A stretch of DNA of 64,000 nucleotides from Salipiger abyssi. GTDB taxonomy: Bacteria > Pseudomonadota > Alphaproteobacteria > Rhodobacterales > Rhodobacteraceae. The stretch covers positions 57,086 through 121,085 of the forward strand of contig NZ_JAEKIS010000015.1 in assembly GCF_017311415.1 (NCBI RefSeq), given 5' to 3'. Position numbers and translations under genes: made by a program. Each line of letters starts with the position of its first letter. The first letter of the stretch is position 1. Positions 41,485 to 50,316 of this stretch are shown piece after piece. Under the pieces are notes generated by a model. That model was not told where the DNA came from. It was given only the letters and a program-made list of their open reading frames with translations, and did not search any database.

Positions 41485-41781
41485 ATGCTCCAGATCAGGC
41501 TGCGCCCGCGCGCGGTGGCGGATCTCGATGCGATCTGGGCGCATACGGCTGAGCGCTGGGGCACCGAGCAGGCCACGGCCTATCTCACCGGGCTCGACGC
41601 CGCCTTTACCCTTCTCGCCGAATTCCCCGAGATCGCCCGGCTGCGTGAGGCGTTCACGCCGCCGCTGCGCATCCACCCCTGTCGCGAACATCTGGTGATC
41701 TACCGCGCCGAGACGGATCACCTCGATATCCTGCGCATCGTCCATGGCCGCGCCAACTGGGCGGAGTTTCTGGCCGAATAA
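41485..41781 (+). CDS. parE: ParE/RelE-family toxin
   Basis: A 98-residue toxin of the ParE/RelE fold: IRLRPRAVADLDAIWAHTAERWG at the N-terminus, LLAEFPEIARLREAF in the middle and HLVIYRAETDHLDILRIVHGRANW at the C-terminus are typical. ParE toxins inhibit gyrase, RelE toxins cleave mRNA; the ParD-type antitoxin favours ParE. The two genes form a compact type II module located between catabolic operons, probably stabilising this mobile or plasmid-borne region. Confidence 0.9.
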   Translation: MLQIRLRPRAVADLDAIWAHTAERWGTEQATAYLTGLDAAFTLLAEFPEIARLREAFTPPLRIHPCREHLVIYRAETDHLDILRIVHGRANWAEFLAE

Positions 41782-41919
41782 CGCGCGAAACCGCCCCTGC
41801 CGCTCGAAGTTTCGGCAGTTGCCCCGCGCGCGGGGGGCAGAGGGCGCGGCAAATCTGGAACCTGCCCGGAACGGGTGCCAAAGCTTGGCCAAAGACGTTT
41901 CCGAAGCAGGAGAGATCAA

Positions 41920-43308
41920 ATGCCCGTCTATTTCGCGACCGCCGGTCACGAAAGATACCGGTTCGAGTCGCTCGCGGCCTTGCTGGCGGCGGCCACACCG
42001 GCGCGCTCCGGCGATGAGCTGGCCGGCCTTGCCGCCGAGAGCGAGGTGCACCGGGTCGCGGCACGGTTCGCGCTGGCCGAACTGCCGCTGGCGGAGTTTC
42101 TCAACGAATCCGTGGTGCCCTATGAAGATGACGAGGTCACAAGGCTGATCGTCGACAGCCATGACAGGGCGGCCTTTGCGCCGGTGGCGGCGATGACCGT
42201 CGGCGATCTGCGCGACTGGCTGCTTTCGGATGCCGCCGACGGCGCGGCGCTGGCGCGGCTGGCGCCGGGGCTGACACCGGAAATGGTGGCCGCCGTCTCC
42301 AAGCTGATGCGCAATCAGGATCTCATCGCGGTGGCGCGCAAATGCCAGGTGATCACCAGGTTCCGCAACACCATCGGCGGGGCCGGGCGGCTCTCGACAC
42401 GGCTTCAGCCCAACCACCCCGCCGACGATCTGCGCGGCATCGCGGTGGCGGTGCTCGATGGGCTGTTGCAGGGGGCGGGCGATGCGGTGATCGGTATCAA
42501 CCCGGCCTCCGACAACCTGTCGAACTGCACCGAGATCCTCAAGGCGCTCGACGATCTGCGGCTCGATTTCGACATGCCCATGCAGAGCTGCGTGCTGACC
42601 CATGTCACCAATACCATCGAGATCATCAATGCCGGCGGGCCGGTCGATCTGCCCTTTCAGTCCATCGCCGGGACCGAGGCCGCCAATCGCGGCTTTGGCG
42701 TCGATCTCGCGGTGCTGGGCGAGGCCAATGACGCCGCACGCTCGCTGGGGCGCGGCACGGTGGGCAACAATGTGATGTATTTCGAGACCGGGCAGGGCGC
42801 GCCGCTCTCGGCGGATGCCCATCATGGCGTCGATCAGCAGACCCTGGAGGTGCGCGCCTATGGCGTCGCCCGCGCCTATGAGCCGCTTCTGGTGAACACG
42901 GTCGTGGGCTTCATCGGGCCGGAATATCTTTATGACGGCAAGCAGGTGATCCGCGCCGGGCTCGAAGATCATTTCTGCGGCAAGCTGCTGGGCCTGCCGA
43001 TGGGGGTGGATGTCTGCTACACCAACCATGTCGAGGCCGATCAGGACGATATGGACACGCTGATGACGCTGCTTGCGGCGGCGGGCGTGAATTTCGTGAT
43101 CTGCGTGCCGGGCTCGGACGATGTGATGCTGAGCTATCAGAGCCTGTCCTTCGAGGATGCCACTTATCTGCGCCGGACCTTCGGCCTGCGCCCGGCGCCG
43201 GAATTCGAGGCCTGGCTGGCGCGGATGGATCTGGCGCAGAGCGGCGCCGGCCCGCGCGCGCTGCCGGATCTCGGCGGGCTGGTGCAGCGCATGGGGCTGT
43301 CGTCATGA
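41920..43308 (+). CDS. eutB: Ethanolamine ammonia-lyase large subunit
   Basis: A 462-residue EutB, the adenosylcobalamin-dependent TIM-barrel subunit that converts ethanolamine to acetaldehyde and ammonia. Recognisable segments include TRFRNTIGGAGRLSTRLQPNHP (in part), GDAVIGINPASDNLSNCTEIL, LTHVTNTIEIINAGGPVDLPFQSIAGTE and GVDVCYTNHVEADQDD. Start at 41920 follows AGGAGAG. It overlaps eutC by four bases. No eutA reactivase, EutE-type CoA-acylating dehydrogenase or shell genes are seen in the window; a dedicated aldehyde dehydrogenase may be elsewhere. Confidence 0.97.
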   Translation: MPVYFATAGHERYRFESLAALLAAATPARSGDELAGLAAESEVHRVAARFALAELPLAEFLNESVVPYEDDEVTRLIVDSHDRAAFAPVAAMTVGDLRDWLLSDAADGAALARLAPGLTPEMVAAVSKLMRNQDLIAVARKCQVITRFRNTIGGAGRLSTRLQPNHPADDLRGIAVAVLDGLLQGAGDAVIGINPASDNLSNCTEILKALDDLRLDFDMPMQSCVLTHVTNTIEIINAGGPVDLPFQSIAGTEAANRGFGVDLAVLGEANDAARSLGRGTVGNNVMYFETGQGAPLSADAHHGVDQQTLEVRAYGVARAYEPLLVNTVVGFIGPEYLYDGKQVIRAGLEDHFCGKLLGLPMGVDVCYTNHVEADQDDMDTLMTLLAAAGVNFVICVPGSDDVMLSYQSLSFEDATYLRRTFGLRPAPEFEAWLARMDLAQSGAGPRALPDLGGLVQRMGLSS

Positions 43309-44060
43309 GCGAGGCAGAGTTTCCCGATGTGGTGCACCGGCTGAGCGATCTCACCCCGTCGCGGGTGCGGCTCGACCCGACGGGCAGCGCCGCGCCGCTT
43401 TCGGCGGTGCTCGATTTCCAGCTGAGCCATGCCCGCGCCCGCGACGCGATCCGCAGCCCGGCGGACTGGGAAGGCATCACGGACGCACTGACCGGGCAGG
43501 GGCTGGAGGTGCTCGACCTGCACAGCCAGGCGGAGACTCGCGACATCTATATCCGCCGCCCGGATCTGGGGCGCCGGCTGGCCGCCGACAGCCGCGCGCG
43601 TATCGCGGCCTCGGCGCCCGATCTCGCCATCGCCATTGTCGACGGGCTCTCGGCCACCGCCGTCAGCACCCATGCCGCCAATATGGTGCGCGCCATTGCC
43701 GGGGCGCTGCCCGAGATCGCCATCGGCCCGGTCGCGCTGGTGCGCGAGGGCCGGGTCGCCATCGGTGACGAGATCGCCGCCGCCATGCAGGCGCCGCTCT
43801 GCCTGGTGCTGATCGGCGAGCGCCCGGGGCTTTCGGTCTCGGACAGTCTCGGCGCCTATCTGACCTGGGATCCGAAGCCCGGCACCGCCGACAGCCGTCG
43901 CAACTGCGTGTCGAACATCCACGGCCGGGGCGGGCTGAGCTATGACCGGGCGACGGATCTGCTGGCCTTCCTGATCCGCAAGGCGCGCGAACTCGGCGCC
44001 ACCGGCGTGGCGCTCAAGGACGACCGCCCCTCGGGGCCGGCGCTCTCCGCCCCCGACTGA
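43305..44060 (+). CDS. eutC: Ethanolamine ammonia-lyase small subunit
   Basis: A 251-residue EutC, which helps bind adenosylcobalamin in the EutB6C6 complex. Typical segments are ARIGLDPTGSAAP-like SRVRLDPTGSAAPLS near the N-terminus, DFQLSHARARDAI, DLAIAIVDGLSATAV, LVLIGERPGLSVSDSLGAYLTW and RRNCVSNIHGRGGLSY. Start overlaps the eutB stop (ATGA), so translation is coupled. The following gene is convergent. Confidence 0.97.
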   Translation: MSEAEFPDVVHRLSDLTPSRVRLDPTGSAAPLSAVLDFQLSHARARDAIRSPADWEGITDALTGQGLEVLDLHSQAETRDIYIRRPDLGRRLAADSRARIAASAPDLAIAIVDGLSATAVSTHAANMVRAIAGALPEIAIGPVALVREGRVAIGDEIAAAMQAPLCLVLIGERPGLSVSDSLGAYLTWDPKPGTADSRRNCVSNIHGRGGLSYDRATDLLAFLIRKARELGATGVALKDDRPSGPALSAPD

Positions 44061-44071
44061 CGACGAGACGC

Positions 44072-44845
44072 TCAGGCGAATTCCGGGCGTTCGCGCTTCA
44101 TCTTGCGCACCATCGCGTCGAAGAGCAGCGTCGCAAAGGCGGCGTTGTCCTTGAGCCGCTGGGCATCCTCGGCGCATTTGCGCTTGATCTCGTCGGAAAG
44201 TTGCACGTTCGGGCCGGGGATCGCGGCGGCGGCGCACTGGATTTCCGCCGCGCGCTGCACCGTCCAGAGCAGGAAGAAGGTGAGCGGAATATCCGCCTCG
44301 CAGACGGCGATGCCGTGGTTGCGCAGCACCAGCACATGCTTGTCACCCAGCGAGGCCAGCATGCGCTCGCGCTCGTCGTCATAGATCGTGATGCCTTCGA
44401 AATCGTGATAGGCCACGCGACCGTAAAGTTGCGCGCCGTTGAAGGTGTTGTGGTCGATATGGCCGTCCTTCATCACGATGGCGGAGATCGGCGTGGTGTG
44501 GGTATGTGCGATGCAACCCACATCCGGCCGGTGCTGGTGGATCACCCCATGCAGGGCGAAGCCCGCAGGGTTGGGCCGGTAAGGGCTCTCGCGCTTGAGC
44601 TTGCCGTCCACCCCGACCACCAGCAGGTTTTCCGGGGTTACTTCGTCATAATGCAGCCCCAGCGGGTTCACCAGATAGGCATGCTCCTCGCCCGGCAGGC
44701 GCACCGAGATGTGGTTGAAGATCAGTTCGGTCCAGCCGAGATAACTGACCAGATGATAGAAATCGGCGAGCTGCGCGCGCAGCTCCGCTTCGCTCATCCC
44801 GGCCATCGGCGTGGACTCCTTGTGGATCTGTGTCGGCGTGTTCAT
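44072..44845 (-). CDS. Class II aldolase/adducin family protein
   Basis: A 257-residue zinc-dependent aldolase-type protein. The metal-binding His pair is visible in GCIAHTHTTPISAI (about residues 104-117) and a further His in VLRNHGIAVCEAD (about residue 165); SVRLPGEEHAYLVNPLGLHYDEVTPENLL is characteristic. Members are fuculose-phosphate aldolases, decarboxylases or uncharacterised. The start at 44845 has AGAGGA at correct spacing. It is divergent from the SnoaL gene, in a region with a candidate operator, so it could belong to the auxin regulon, but no such role is established. Confidence 0.87.
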   Translation of the reverse strand: MNTPTQIHKESTPMAGMSEAELRAQLADFYHLVSYLGWTELIFNHISVRLPGEEHAYLVNPLGLHYDEVTPENLLVVGVDGKLKRESPYRPNPAGFALHGVIHQHRPDVGCIAHTHTTPISAIVMKDGHIDHNTFNGAQLYGRVAYHDFEGITIYDDERERMLASLGDKHVLVLRNHGIAVCEADIPLTFFLLWTVQRAAEIQCAAAAIPGPNVQLSDEIKRKCAEDAQRLKDNAAFATLLFDAMVRKMKRERPEFA

Positions 44846-44976
44846 CGGCATGTCCTCTAGAAACGCGGCGGTGCCGGCAGAGCTTTTAGAGTAATGTTCA
44901 TGCAATGACTTTCGGGGTCAACGCGAGCAACCGCCATTTTTAATATATCTCTTGCGTTGTTCCAAGGGAGAGTAAT

Positions 44977-44994
44977 TACAGTAACCTTACCGCT
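44977..44994 (+). promoter_or_regulatory. Candidate operator, copy 1 (SnoaL gene/aldolase region)
   Basis: TACAGTAACCTTACCGCT, an 18-bp imperfect dyad of the form TAC-N3-AA-N2-TT-N3-GTA. It closely matches TACGGTAATGTTATCGCT at 60260 and TACAGTAACATTCACGTA at 60172. It lies about 80 nt before the SnoaL gene. Confidence 0.55.
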
Positions 44995-45074
44995 TCAAGC
45001 TTGGGCAATCCCCGGCGCGGAGATCAAATTTTGCGCGCGGGCCGTTCCGCGCCCACTCTTCCGGAAGGACTCAC

Positions 45075-45641
45075 ATGCCCCAGGATTCGACTCTCGACGC
45101 CCTCACCCGCCGCATCGCCTGTCTTGAGGCGGAAAGCGACGTGCGCCGGGTGCAGATGCGCTACATGTTCCTCTGCGACACGCCGCTGCCGGAATTCGGG
45201 GTGCGCGACGATGCCGAGCGGGTCGACCTGATCATGGAGCTTTTTTCAGAAGAGGCGGTTTGGGAAGGGGTGGGGGAGTATTACGACAACCAGTTCGGCC
45301 GCGCCGAGGGCAAGGCGGCGGTGCGCCGTCACTTCGAGGCATTCTGGGGTGGCAAGACCGACCCGGCGCTGATCCTGAATTGTCATTACGTGACGTCCGA
45401 ACAGATCACCGTCGCGCCCGACGCGATGACGGCGACCGGCCAGTGGGTCCACATGCAGCCCTGGCTGTTCTCCGATGGCAAGGCGTTGCTGCGGTCCTCG
45501 CGTCTGTTCAACACGTTCCGCAAATGCGAGGATGGCAAATGGCGGTTCACCCGCAACCGGACGGAAAACGTCTTTGTCGCGCCGCTGCCGGCGACCTGGG
45601 CCTCGGACTACCCGTCGAAATCGGTGCTGATGGCGCCGTGA
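45075..45641 (+). CDS. SnoaL-like (NTF2-fold) protein, possible displaced IacI
   Basis: A 188-residue protein of the SnoaL_4/NTF2-like fold: an N-terminal helix (LTRRIACLEAESDVRRVQMRYM), then the cone-shaped barrel including LIMELFSEEAVWEG and GRAEGKAAVRRHFEAFWG, and the C-terminal RSSRLFNTFRKCEDGKWRFTRNR. Known iac clusters contain an NTF2-like gene, iacI, between iacB and iacC; that position is empty here. Because this gene shares a candidate operator with iacH, I suggest it could provide the IacI function. The fold is well supported; the iac role is inference. It could equally be an orphan hydroxylase beta-like protein. Confidence 0.8.
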   Translation: MPQDSTLDALTRRIACLEAESDVRRVQMRYMFLCDTPLPEFGVRDDAERVDLIMELFSEEAVWEGVGEYYDNQFGRAEGKAAVRRHFEAFWGGKTDPALILNCHYVTSEQITVAPDAMTATGQWVHMQPWLFSDGKALLRSSRLFNTFRKCEDGKWRFTRNRTENVFVAPLPATWASDYPSKSVLMAP

Positions 45642-45657
45642 AGAGGGGCGGTGCCGG

Positions 45658-45975
45658 CTAGCTCTGCTTGCAGCGTTTGACCTCTTCGACCATCTCGCGA
45701 AAGTCATGCAGGGCCGCGATTTGAGCATAGCTGAGCTTTGTGCAGTCCAGATCGGCCTGGTCAATCAGCACATCAAGCGCTTCCGACATGCGCCCGATCT
45801 GGTAGCCATAGCTGCCGACGTCGTCCAAAATGCGCCGTTCGAGCTCGGGTTTTGCCGTGCGGCCGAGGTCGATATTGATGAACCCGATCTGCCCCACGTT
45901 TTCGAACCAGTTCGACCAGATATCGAAAGCCTGTGTCACCGCGCCTCCAAAAGGCGCCGAAATCCGCATTGCCAT
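45658..45975 (-). CDS. Hypothetical 105-residue protein of the TRAP operon
   Basis: Not recognised. A cytosolic-looking 105-residue protein starting MAMRISAPFGGAVTQAFDIW, with SNWFENVGQIGFINIDLG and a helical, charged C-terminal half that ends MVEEVKRCKQS. The start at 45975 is supported by GGAGAAA. It has no signal peptide or membrane segment. It lies 146 nt downstream of the large permease gene of TRAP set 3 in the same direction, so it may be cotranscribed. The frame continues upstream as an open but non-coding stretch in the permease gene. Confidence 0.65.
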   Translation of the reverse strand: MAMRISAPFGGAVTQAFDIWSNWFENVGQIGFINIDLGRTAKPELERRILDDVGSYGYQIGRMSEALDVLIDQADLDCTKLSYAQIAALHDFREMVEEVKRCKQS

Positions 45976-46121
45976 GGCGTTTCTCCAAGAATGTCCTTGC
46001 TGCATCGCAGCATTGCCAAGGCCAGGCGTCAAGGTTTTCCGCCGCAACAGATCGCCCGGCCGCGCCGGAGGTCGCGCTGTCGGCACCGTGTTCCCGAACA
46101 CCGCCAACCGATCGGTCATCC

Positions 46122-47447
46122 TCACCAGAGCGCCAGCCCCGGCACCAGCAGCGTCAGCACCAGAATACCCGCCTGGATCAGCACGAAGGGAATGACCGAG
46201 CGGTAAATCTGGGTGATCTCCACATCCGGCACGCTGTTCTTTAGGTAGAACAGGGCCATGCCAACCGGCGGGGTCAGAAAGGAGGTTTGCAGGCAGATCG
46301 CCATAAGGATCGCCACCCAGGCCGGATCGTGGCCGAGGGCAGTCAGCACCGGCAGGACCAGCGGCGCCACGATCAGGATGATCTCCATCCAGTCGAGAAA
46401 GAACCCCAGCAGAAACACGATCACCAGGATCAGCACCAGCGTGCCGGTGGGCGGCAGCGGGATCGCGTGCAGCGCCGCCTCGATCAGCCCGTCGCCGCCA
46501 TAGCCGCGCAACACCACCGCAAAGCATGAGGCCCCAAAGATAAGCGCGAAGAGAAAGGCGGTCGTGATGCCGGTCTCTTCGCAGACCGCGCGGAACCCCG
46601 CCCAGCTCAGCCGCCGCGATCCCAGTGCGATCAGTGTTGCGCCGGCGGCGCCGACGCCCGAGGCTTCGGTGGGCGTGGCGATGCCGAAAACGATGGAGCC
46701 CAACACCGCCACAACCAGCAGCAGCGGCGCCACCAGCGTGCCCAGCAGATCGCGCAGCATCGCACCCGCGCCGCGGCGGTCTTCCAACGGGCGGGCAGGG
46801 GCGCGCTCGGGATGCAGGATCGCCGCGCCCACTGCGTAGAGCACATAGGCCAGCGCCAGAAGCAGCCCCGGCAGCATTGCGCCGCGAAACAGATCGCCTA
46901 CAGGGATCTGGAGCTGATCGCCCATCACGATCAGCATGATGGAGGGCGGAATCAGGATGCCGAGGCAGCCCGTTGCCCCCACCACCCCGAGGCCCAGTCT
47001 GTCGTCATAACCCGCGCCGCGCATCGCCGGCATGGCAATGGTGGCGAGCAGCACCACCGAGGCCCCGATGATGCCGGTGGAGGCAGCGAGTACCACGCCG
47101 ATCAGCACCACCGAGACCGCCATGCCGCCGGGCACCACCCGCAACAGCCCGTGCATCCGGGTCAGCAGCCGCTCGGCAACCCCGGATTTGTCGAGCATCA
47201 GCCCCATGAAGACGAACATCGACATCGGGATCAGCGAATAGCTCGACAGCGTGTCGAAAATCCGGTTGGCGACGAAGCCGATCATCCGCAGCGAAGCCAT
47301 GTCGGCCTCGACCGCAAACGCGTCGAGCAGCGTTCCCAGCGCGGCGAAACCCACCGCAACGCCGCCCAGCACGAAGGCAATGGGATAGCCCGAGAACATC
47401 ACGACCATGAAACCGGCGAAGAGCAGGAAGACGAAGAGCGCATCCAT
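46122..47447 (-). CDS. TRAP transporter large permease (DctM type)
   Basis: A 441-residue DctM-family permease: the GYPIAFVLGGVAVGFAALG segment near residue 20, AASTGIIGASVVLLATIAMPAMRGAGYD (part) around residue 118, LIPPSIMLIVMGDQL near 160 and FLTPPVGMALFYLKN near residue 395. Slightly longer than the other permeases in the window. It follows the small subunit by 6 nt. The set (order P-Q-M) has a candidate operator in common with the auxin-catabolic iacH, making indole-3-acetate or another aryl acid a possible substrate. Confidence 0.94.
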   Translation of the reverse strand: MDALFVFLLFAGFMVVMFSGYPIAFVLGGVAVGFAALGTLLDAFAVEADMASLRMIGFVANRIFDTLSSYSLIPMSMFVFMGLMLDKSGVAERLLTRMHGLLRVVPGGMAVSVVLIGVVLAASTGIIGASVVLLATIAMPAMRGAGYDDRLGLGVVGATGCLGILIPPSIMLIVMGDQLQIPVGDLFRGAMLPGLLLALAYVLYAVGAAILHPERAPARPLEDRRGAGAMLRDLLGTLVAPLLLVVAVLGSIVFGIATPTEASGVGAAGATLIALGSRRLSWAGFRAVCEETGITTAFLFALIFGASCFAVVLRGYGGDGLIEAALHAIPLPPTGTLVLILVIVFLLGFFLDWMEIILIVAPLVLPVLTALGHDPAWVAILMAICLQTSFLTPPVGMALFYLKNSVPDVEITQIYRSVIPFVLIQAGILVLTLLVPGLALW

Positions 47448-47453
47448 TGCCGG

Positions 47454-47966
47454 CTACTCCGCCATATGTCTGCGGCCGAACAGGGTCAGCAACGATCTCA
47501 ACAGGATCGCGACGCCCTGGAGAAAGAGCAGGCTAAGCCCCGCTGCCATTACGAACTTGACGATGTAGCGCGCCGGCAGGCCAGAAGGCATCGGCGAGCC
47601 TTCCTTCAGCTTCCAGCTGTATTCGAAGATCGTCCAGGCGGAGCCGGTCACATACCACAGGAACGGAAACAGCAGGAACGCCGTGCCGAAGAGCTCGACA
47701 AGCGCCTTCTGCCGCGGCGACATCCGAGCGTGCAGCGCATCGACGCGCACATGCGCATCGCGCTGATAGGCCCAGGCGAGACAGGACATCACCGCCACCG
47801 CGTTCAGATGCCATTGCAGCTCTTCCAGCTCGATGGAGCCGATGCCGAGCACATAGCGGGAAAACACGTTGACGAGGATCGCCACCATCAGCAGCGGCAG
47901 GAACAGGCTTCCCGCGCGGCCGATCGCGGCGACGATGCGTTCGATGAGGGTGACGAGGCGGTGCAT
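47454..47966 (-). CDS. TRAP transporter small membrane subunit (DctQ type)
   Basis: A 170-residue DctQ-family protein with four hydrophobic segments (about residues 18-36, 50-66, 88-108, 130-155) and the conserved DAHVRVDALHARMSPR loop. The start at 47966 (MHRLVTLIERI) gives the proper first helix; longer in-frame starts cover the upstream hairpin. An imperfect 10-bp stem-loop separates it from the receptor gene, likely lowering its expression relative to the receptor. Confidence 0.92.
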   Translation of the reverse strand: MHRLVTLIERIVAAIGRAGSLFLPLLMVAILVNVFSRYVLGIGSIELEELQWHLNAVAVMSCLAWAYQRDAHVRVDALHARMSPRQKALVELFGTAFLLFPFLWYVTGSAWTIFEYSWKLKEGSPMPSGLPARYIVKFVMAAGLSLLFLQGVAILLRSLLTLFGRRHMAE

Positions 47967-47986
47967 GATCCGTCCGGACAGAGCGG

Positions 47987-48013
47987 CGCCGGGGGGCAGG
48001 GGGCCCTCCGGCG
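47987..48013. repeat. Hairpin between TRAP receptor and small-subunit genes
   Basis: Arms CGCCGGGGGG (47987-47996) and CCCTCCGGCG (48004-48013), one mismatch, 7-nt loop, in the 58-nt gap of the P-Q-M operon. No T run; probably an RNA stabiliser or attenuator. Confidence 0.6.
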
Positions 48014-48024
48014 CGCCATGGTGC

Positions 48025-49050
48025 TCAGCGGGTGCCGGCCCAGGCCGCGGTCTTCTCACGATAGGCTGTGAGCGAGTCCCACACCCGCTTGAAATCTGCG
48101 TCCTTGGCGGTCTGCTCGGCGATCACCTCGTCGAAGGCGGCGCGCAGCGGCTCCAGCACCTCCGGTGTGAAGGACCGGATCTCGACCCCCGCCGCCTCGA
48201 TCTCTGCGATGGCATCGCCGTTCAGGGTGAGGGTCGACATTACCGATTGCAGGTTCACCGCCTTGCAGGTTTCCTCGATCAGCACCTGCTGGCTTTCCTC
48301 CAGGCTCTCCCATTTCGCCATATTGATGATCAGCTCGTTCATTGCGGCGGGCTGATGCCAGCCGGGCAGGTAGTAGTATTTGCCCACGTCCTGAAGTCCG
48401 AGCGTGATGTCGATCGCGGGCATCGAAAGCTCTGTGCCGTCGATGATGCCCTTTTCCATGCCGGGATAGATCTCGCCGCCCGGCAGCAGCACGATGGACG
48501 CACCGACCTTGGCCATGGCCTCGCCCGCGAGACCGGCGAAGCGGATCTTCTTGCCCTTGAGGTCCTCGACGCTGTTGATCTCGAAATTGTACCAGCCTCC
48601 GGCTTCACTATCCATCAGCCCGCAGGGGATCGTCTTGACGCCCTGCGCGGCGTAGATCTCCGACCAGATCTCGGCACCGCCGCCGTCATAGAGCCAGCCG
48701 GTATGGGTGATCGCGTCGGGGCCGAAGGGGATGCCGCCAAAAAGCTGCACCGCCGGGAAACGGCCCGCCACATAGAGCGGCGAGGTGATGCCGGCATCGA
48801 GCGAACCCTGCTGCACCGCGTCGAAGATCTGAAGCGATGGCACGAGCTTGCCCGCGCCGTAGATGGTGACATCCAGCGAGCCGCCGGACGCGGAGGTGAG
48901 CTTTTCGCCGAGATAGGCGGCATTGGCGCCCGAGGCGGGCATGGTCAGCGGCCAGGCGCTCTGGATGTCGAGCTTGGTATCGGCGGCGGCGGGGGCGGCA
49001 AGGGTCGCCGTGAGCGCCAGGGCGGCGAGGGGGCGGGGCAGTCGGATCAT
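48025..49050 (-). CDS. TRAP transporter substrate-binding protein (DctP type)
   Basis: A 341-residue periplasmic receptor with a clear signal peptide (MIRLPRPLAALALTATLAAPAAA) before DTKLDIQSAWPLTMPASG. The core GKKIRFAGLAGEAMAKVGAS contains the ligand-binding Arg and is followed by LLPGGEIYPGMEKGIIDG. This P1/DctP7-like subtype differs from the dicarboxylate-type receptors of region 1. It heads the P-Q-M operon; the upstream 227 bp are AT-rich and hold a candidate operator at 49128-49145. Confidence 0.93.
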   Translation of the reverse strand: MIRLPRPLAALALTATLAAPAAADTKLDIQSAWPLTMPASGANAAYLGEKLTSASGGSLDVTIYGAGKLVPSLQIFDAVQQGSLDAGITSPLYVAGRFPAVQLFGGIPFGPDAITHTGWLYDGGGAEIWSEIYAAQGVKTIPCGLMDSEAGGWYNFEINSVEDLKGKKIRFAGLAGEAMAKVGASIVLLPGGEIYPGMEKGIIDGTELSMPAIDITLGLQDVGKYYYLPGWHQPAAMNELIINMAKWESLEESQQVLIEETCKAVNLQSVMSTLTLNGDAIAEIEAAGVEIRSFTPEVLEPLRAAFDEVIAEQTAKDADFKRVWDSLTAYREKTAAWAGTR

Positions 49051-49127
49051 GGCGGAATTCTCCTGTTGGTCGGATCGCCTGTTGGCTCAGGGCGTCATTG
49101 CATCGGCAGGCTGAACGCTTGCCAAAA

Positions 49128-49145
49128 TACATGCATATTACTGTT
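49128..49145. promoter_or_regulatory. Candidate operator, copy 2 (TRAP operon 3)
   Basis: TACATGCATATTACTGTT; on the minus strand AACAGTAATATGCATGTA, sharing ACAGTAA and GTA ends with TACAGTAACATTCACGTA at 60172. It lies 78 bp upstream of the receptor gene, where a repressor would act. Weakest of the four copies. Confidence 0.4.
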
Positions 49146-49277
49146 AATAACTGCGAAATATCGCATTTCTTCCAATATTATCATATTGAAAAAGGTGACA
49201 ATTCCAGCAATGCGGAAAAAACGGGCAGAAAGCCTCGCTGCCGTGCGCTGCTGGTAACCTTTTGGGCGCGGGCGCGT

Positions 49278-50306
49278 TCAGCCGCCTGGGGCAGGTGCCC
49301 TCTCGCGCAACCGGTTCAGCGCTGCGTCGCGTGCGGTGGCGGGCAGGGGCAGCCGCTCTGCCGCTCCGATCTCCGCCAGAAGCCGTGCCAGCAGCGGCAT
49401 GTCGCGCCCGTCGCGCCGCGCCAGCTCCAGCGGAGCGCGGCAGATCGCGTCGAGTTCCAACGCACGCCCGGCGCGGGCATCCTGCAACATCGAGGTGGGG
49501 AACTCCCCGGCGTCGAGCAGCAGATCGACCAGCCAGTCGTCGCCGGGCAGGTCATGGCCCCGCGCCGCCGCCCAGCTGCGGAACGCGCCGGCGAGCCCCA
49601 GCGCGATGCCGCGCAACCGTTTGTCGCGCCCGGTTTCGGCCAGCGTGGCGCCGGTGAGCGCGGTCAGCGGATTGGTGGCGAGATTGGCCAGCAGCTTGAC
49701 CAGAACCTTCTGCCGGATGTCTGGGCAGAGATCGCTGCGTACGCCGCCCGCCTCCAGAAGGGCGATCAGCGCGGCGATGCGCGCCGGATCGGCGCCGCCT
49801 GCCACCGGCCCCAGGCTCAGCGTTGGGGTGTTGGAGGAGATCGCCACGCCGGCCGCGTCCATGCGCACGGTCATCAGCAGCACCGCCCCCAGTACCTGTC
49901 CCGGCGACAAACTGGAGGCCAGCACGCCCTGCGGATCCAGATGCGGCACCTGCCCGATGCCATCGGGCCCGGCAAAGAACCAGAAGGGCATGCCGTTCAC
50001 CATCGGGATCACCAGCGTGTCGGGGGTGATGGCATGGCGGTTGGCGCTGACCGCCGCCGCGAGGCTTTGCGATTTCACGCAGAGAAACAGCGCGTCCACC
50101 GGGTGTGGCAGGGTCTCGGCTGTCGCCACTCGCGCCTCGATGAGGGTGCCGCGCTCGTCGAGCGCGACGCCCCTTGCCGCGACCTCCGCGCCGCGCGGCC
50201 CCCGCGCCGCCAGGGACACGCGCGCGCCGGAGCGCGACAGCAGCGCCGCCATCGCCGTGCCGATATTGCCGGCGCCGACGATGCCGATTTCCGCAATCCC
50301 GCTCAT
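49278..50306 (-). CDS. 2-dehydropantoate 2-reductase (ApbA/PanE) family protein
   Basis: A 342-residue ketopantoate-reductase-like protein. The Rossmann motif GIVGAGNIGTAMAALLSRSG is at residues 8-27, KSQSLAAAV near residue 76 includes the conserved Lys region, and VNGMPFWFFAG near residue 103 matches the N-G-x motif; the C-terminal domain has KLLANLATNPLTALTGATLAE (part) with the catalytic Lys. It is slightly longer than PanE of E. coli. Located 10 nt after the TRAP large permease, it is probably in that operon and may reduce an imported 2-oxo acid rather than ketopantoate. Confidence 0.88.
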   Translation of the reverse strand: MSGIAEIGIVGAGNIGTAMAALLSRSGARVSLAARGPRGAEVAARGVALDERGTLIEARVATAETLPHPVDALFLCVKSQSLAAAVSANRHAITPDTLVIPMVNGMPFWFFAGPDGIGQVPHLDPQGVLASSLSPGQVLGAVLLMTVRMDAAGVAISSNTPTLSLGPVAGGADPARIAALIALLEAGGVRSDLCPDIRQKVLVKLLANLATNPLTALTGATLAETGRDKRLRGIALGLAGAFRSWAAARGHDLPGDDWLVDLLLDAGEFPTSMLQDARAGRALELDAICRAPLELARRDGRDMPLLARLLAEIGAAERLPLPATARDAALNRLRERAPAPGG

Positions 50307-50316
50307 CCCCGCGCCC

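Noticed and set aside
44890..44907. AATGTTCAT element near the aldolase start, similar to one at 63851-63862
   Set aside because: Shares only the central AATGTT core with the 18-bp dyads and lacks the outer TAC/GTA; not counted as a further operator.
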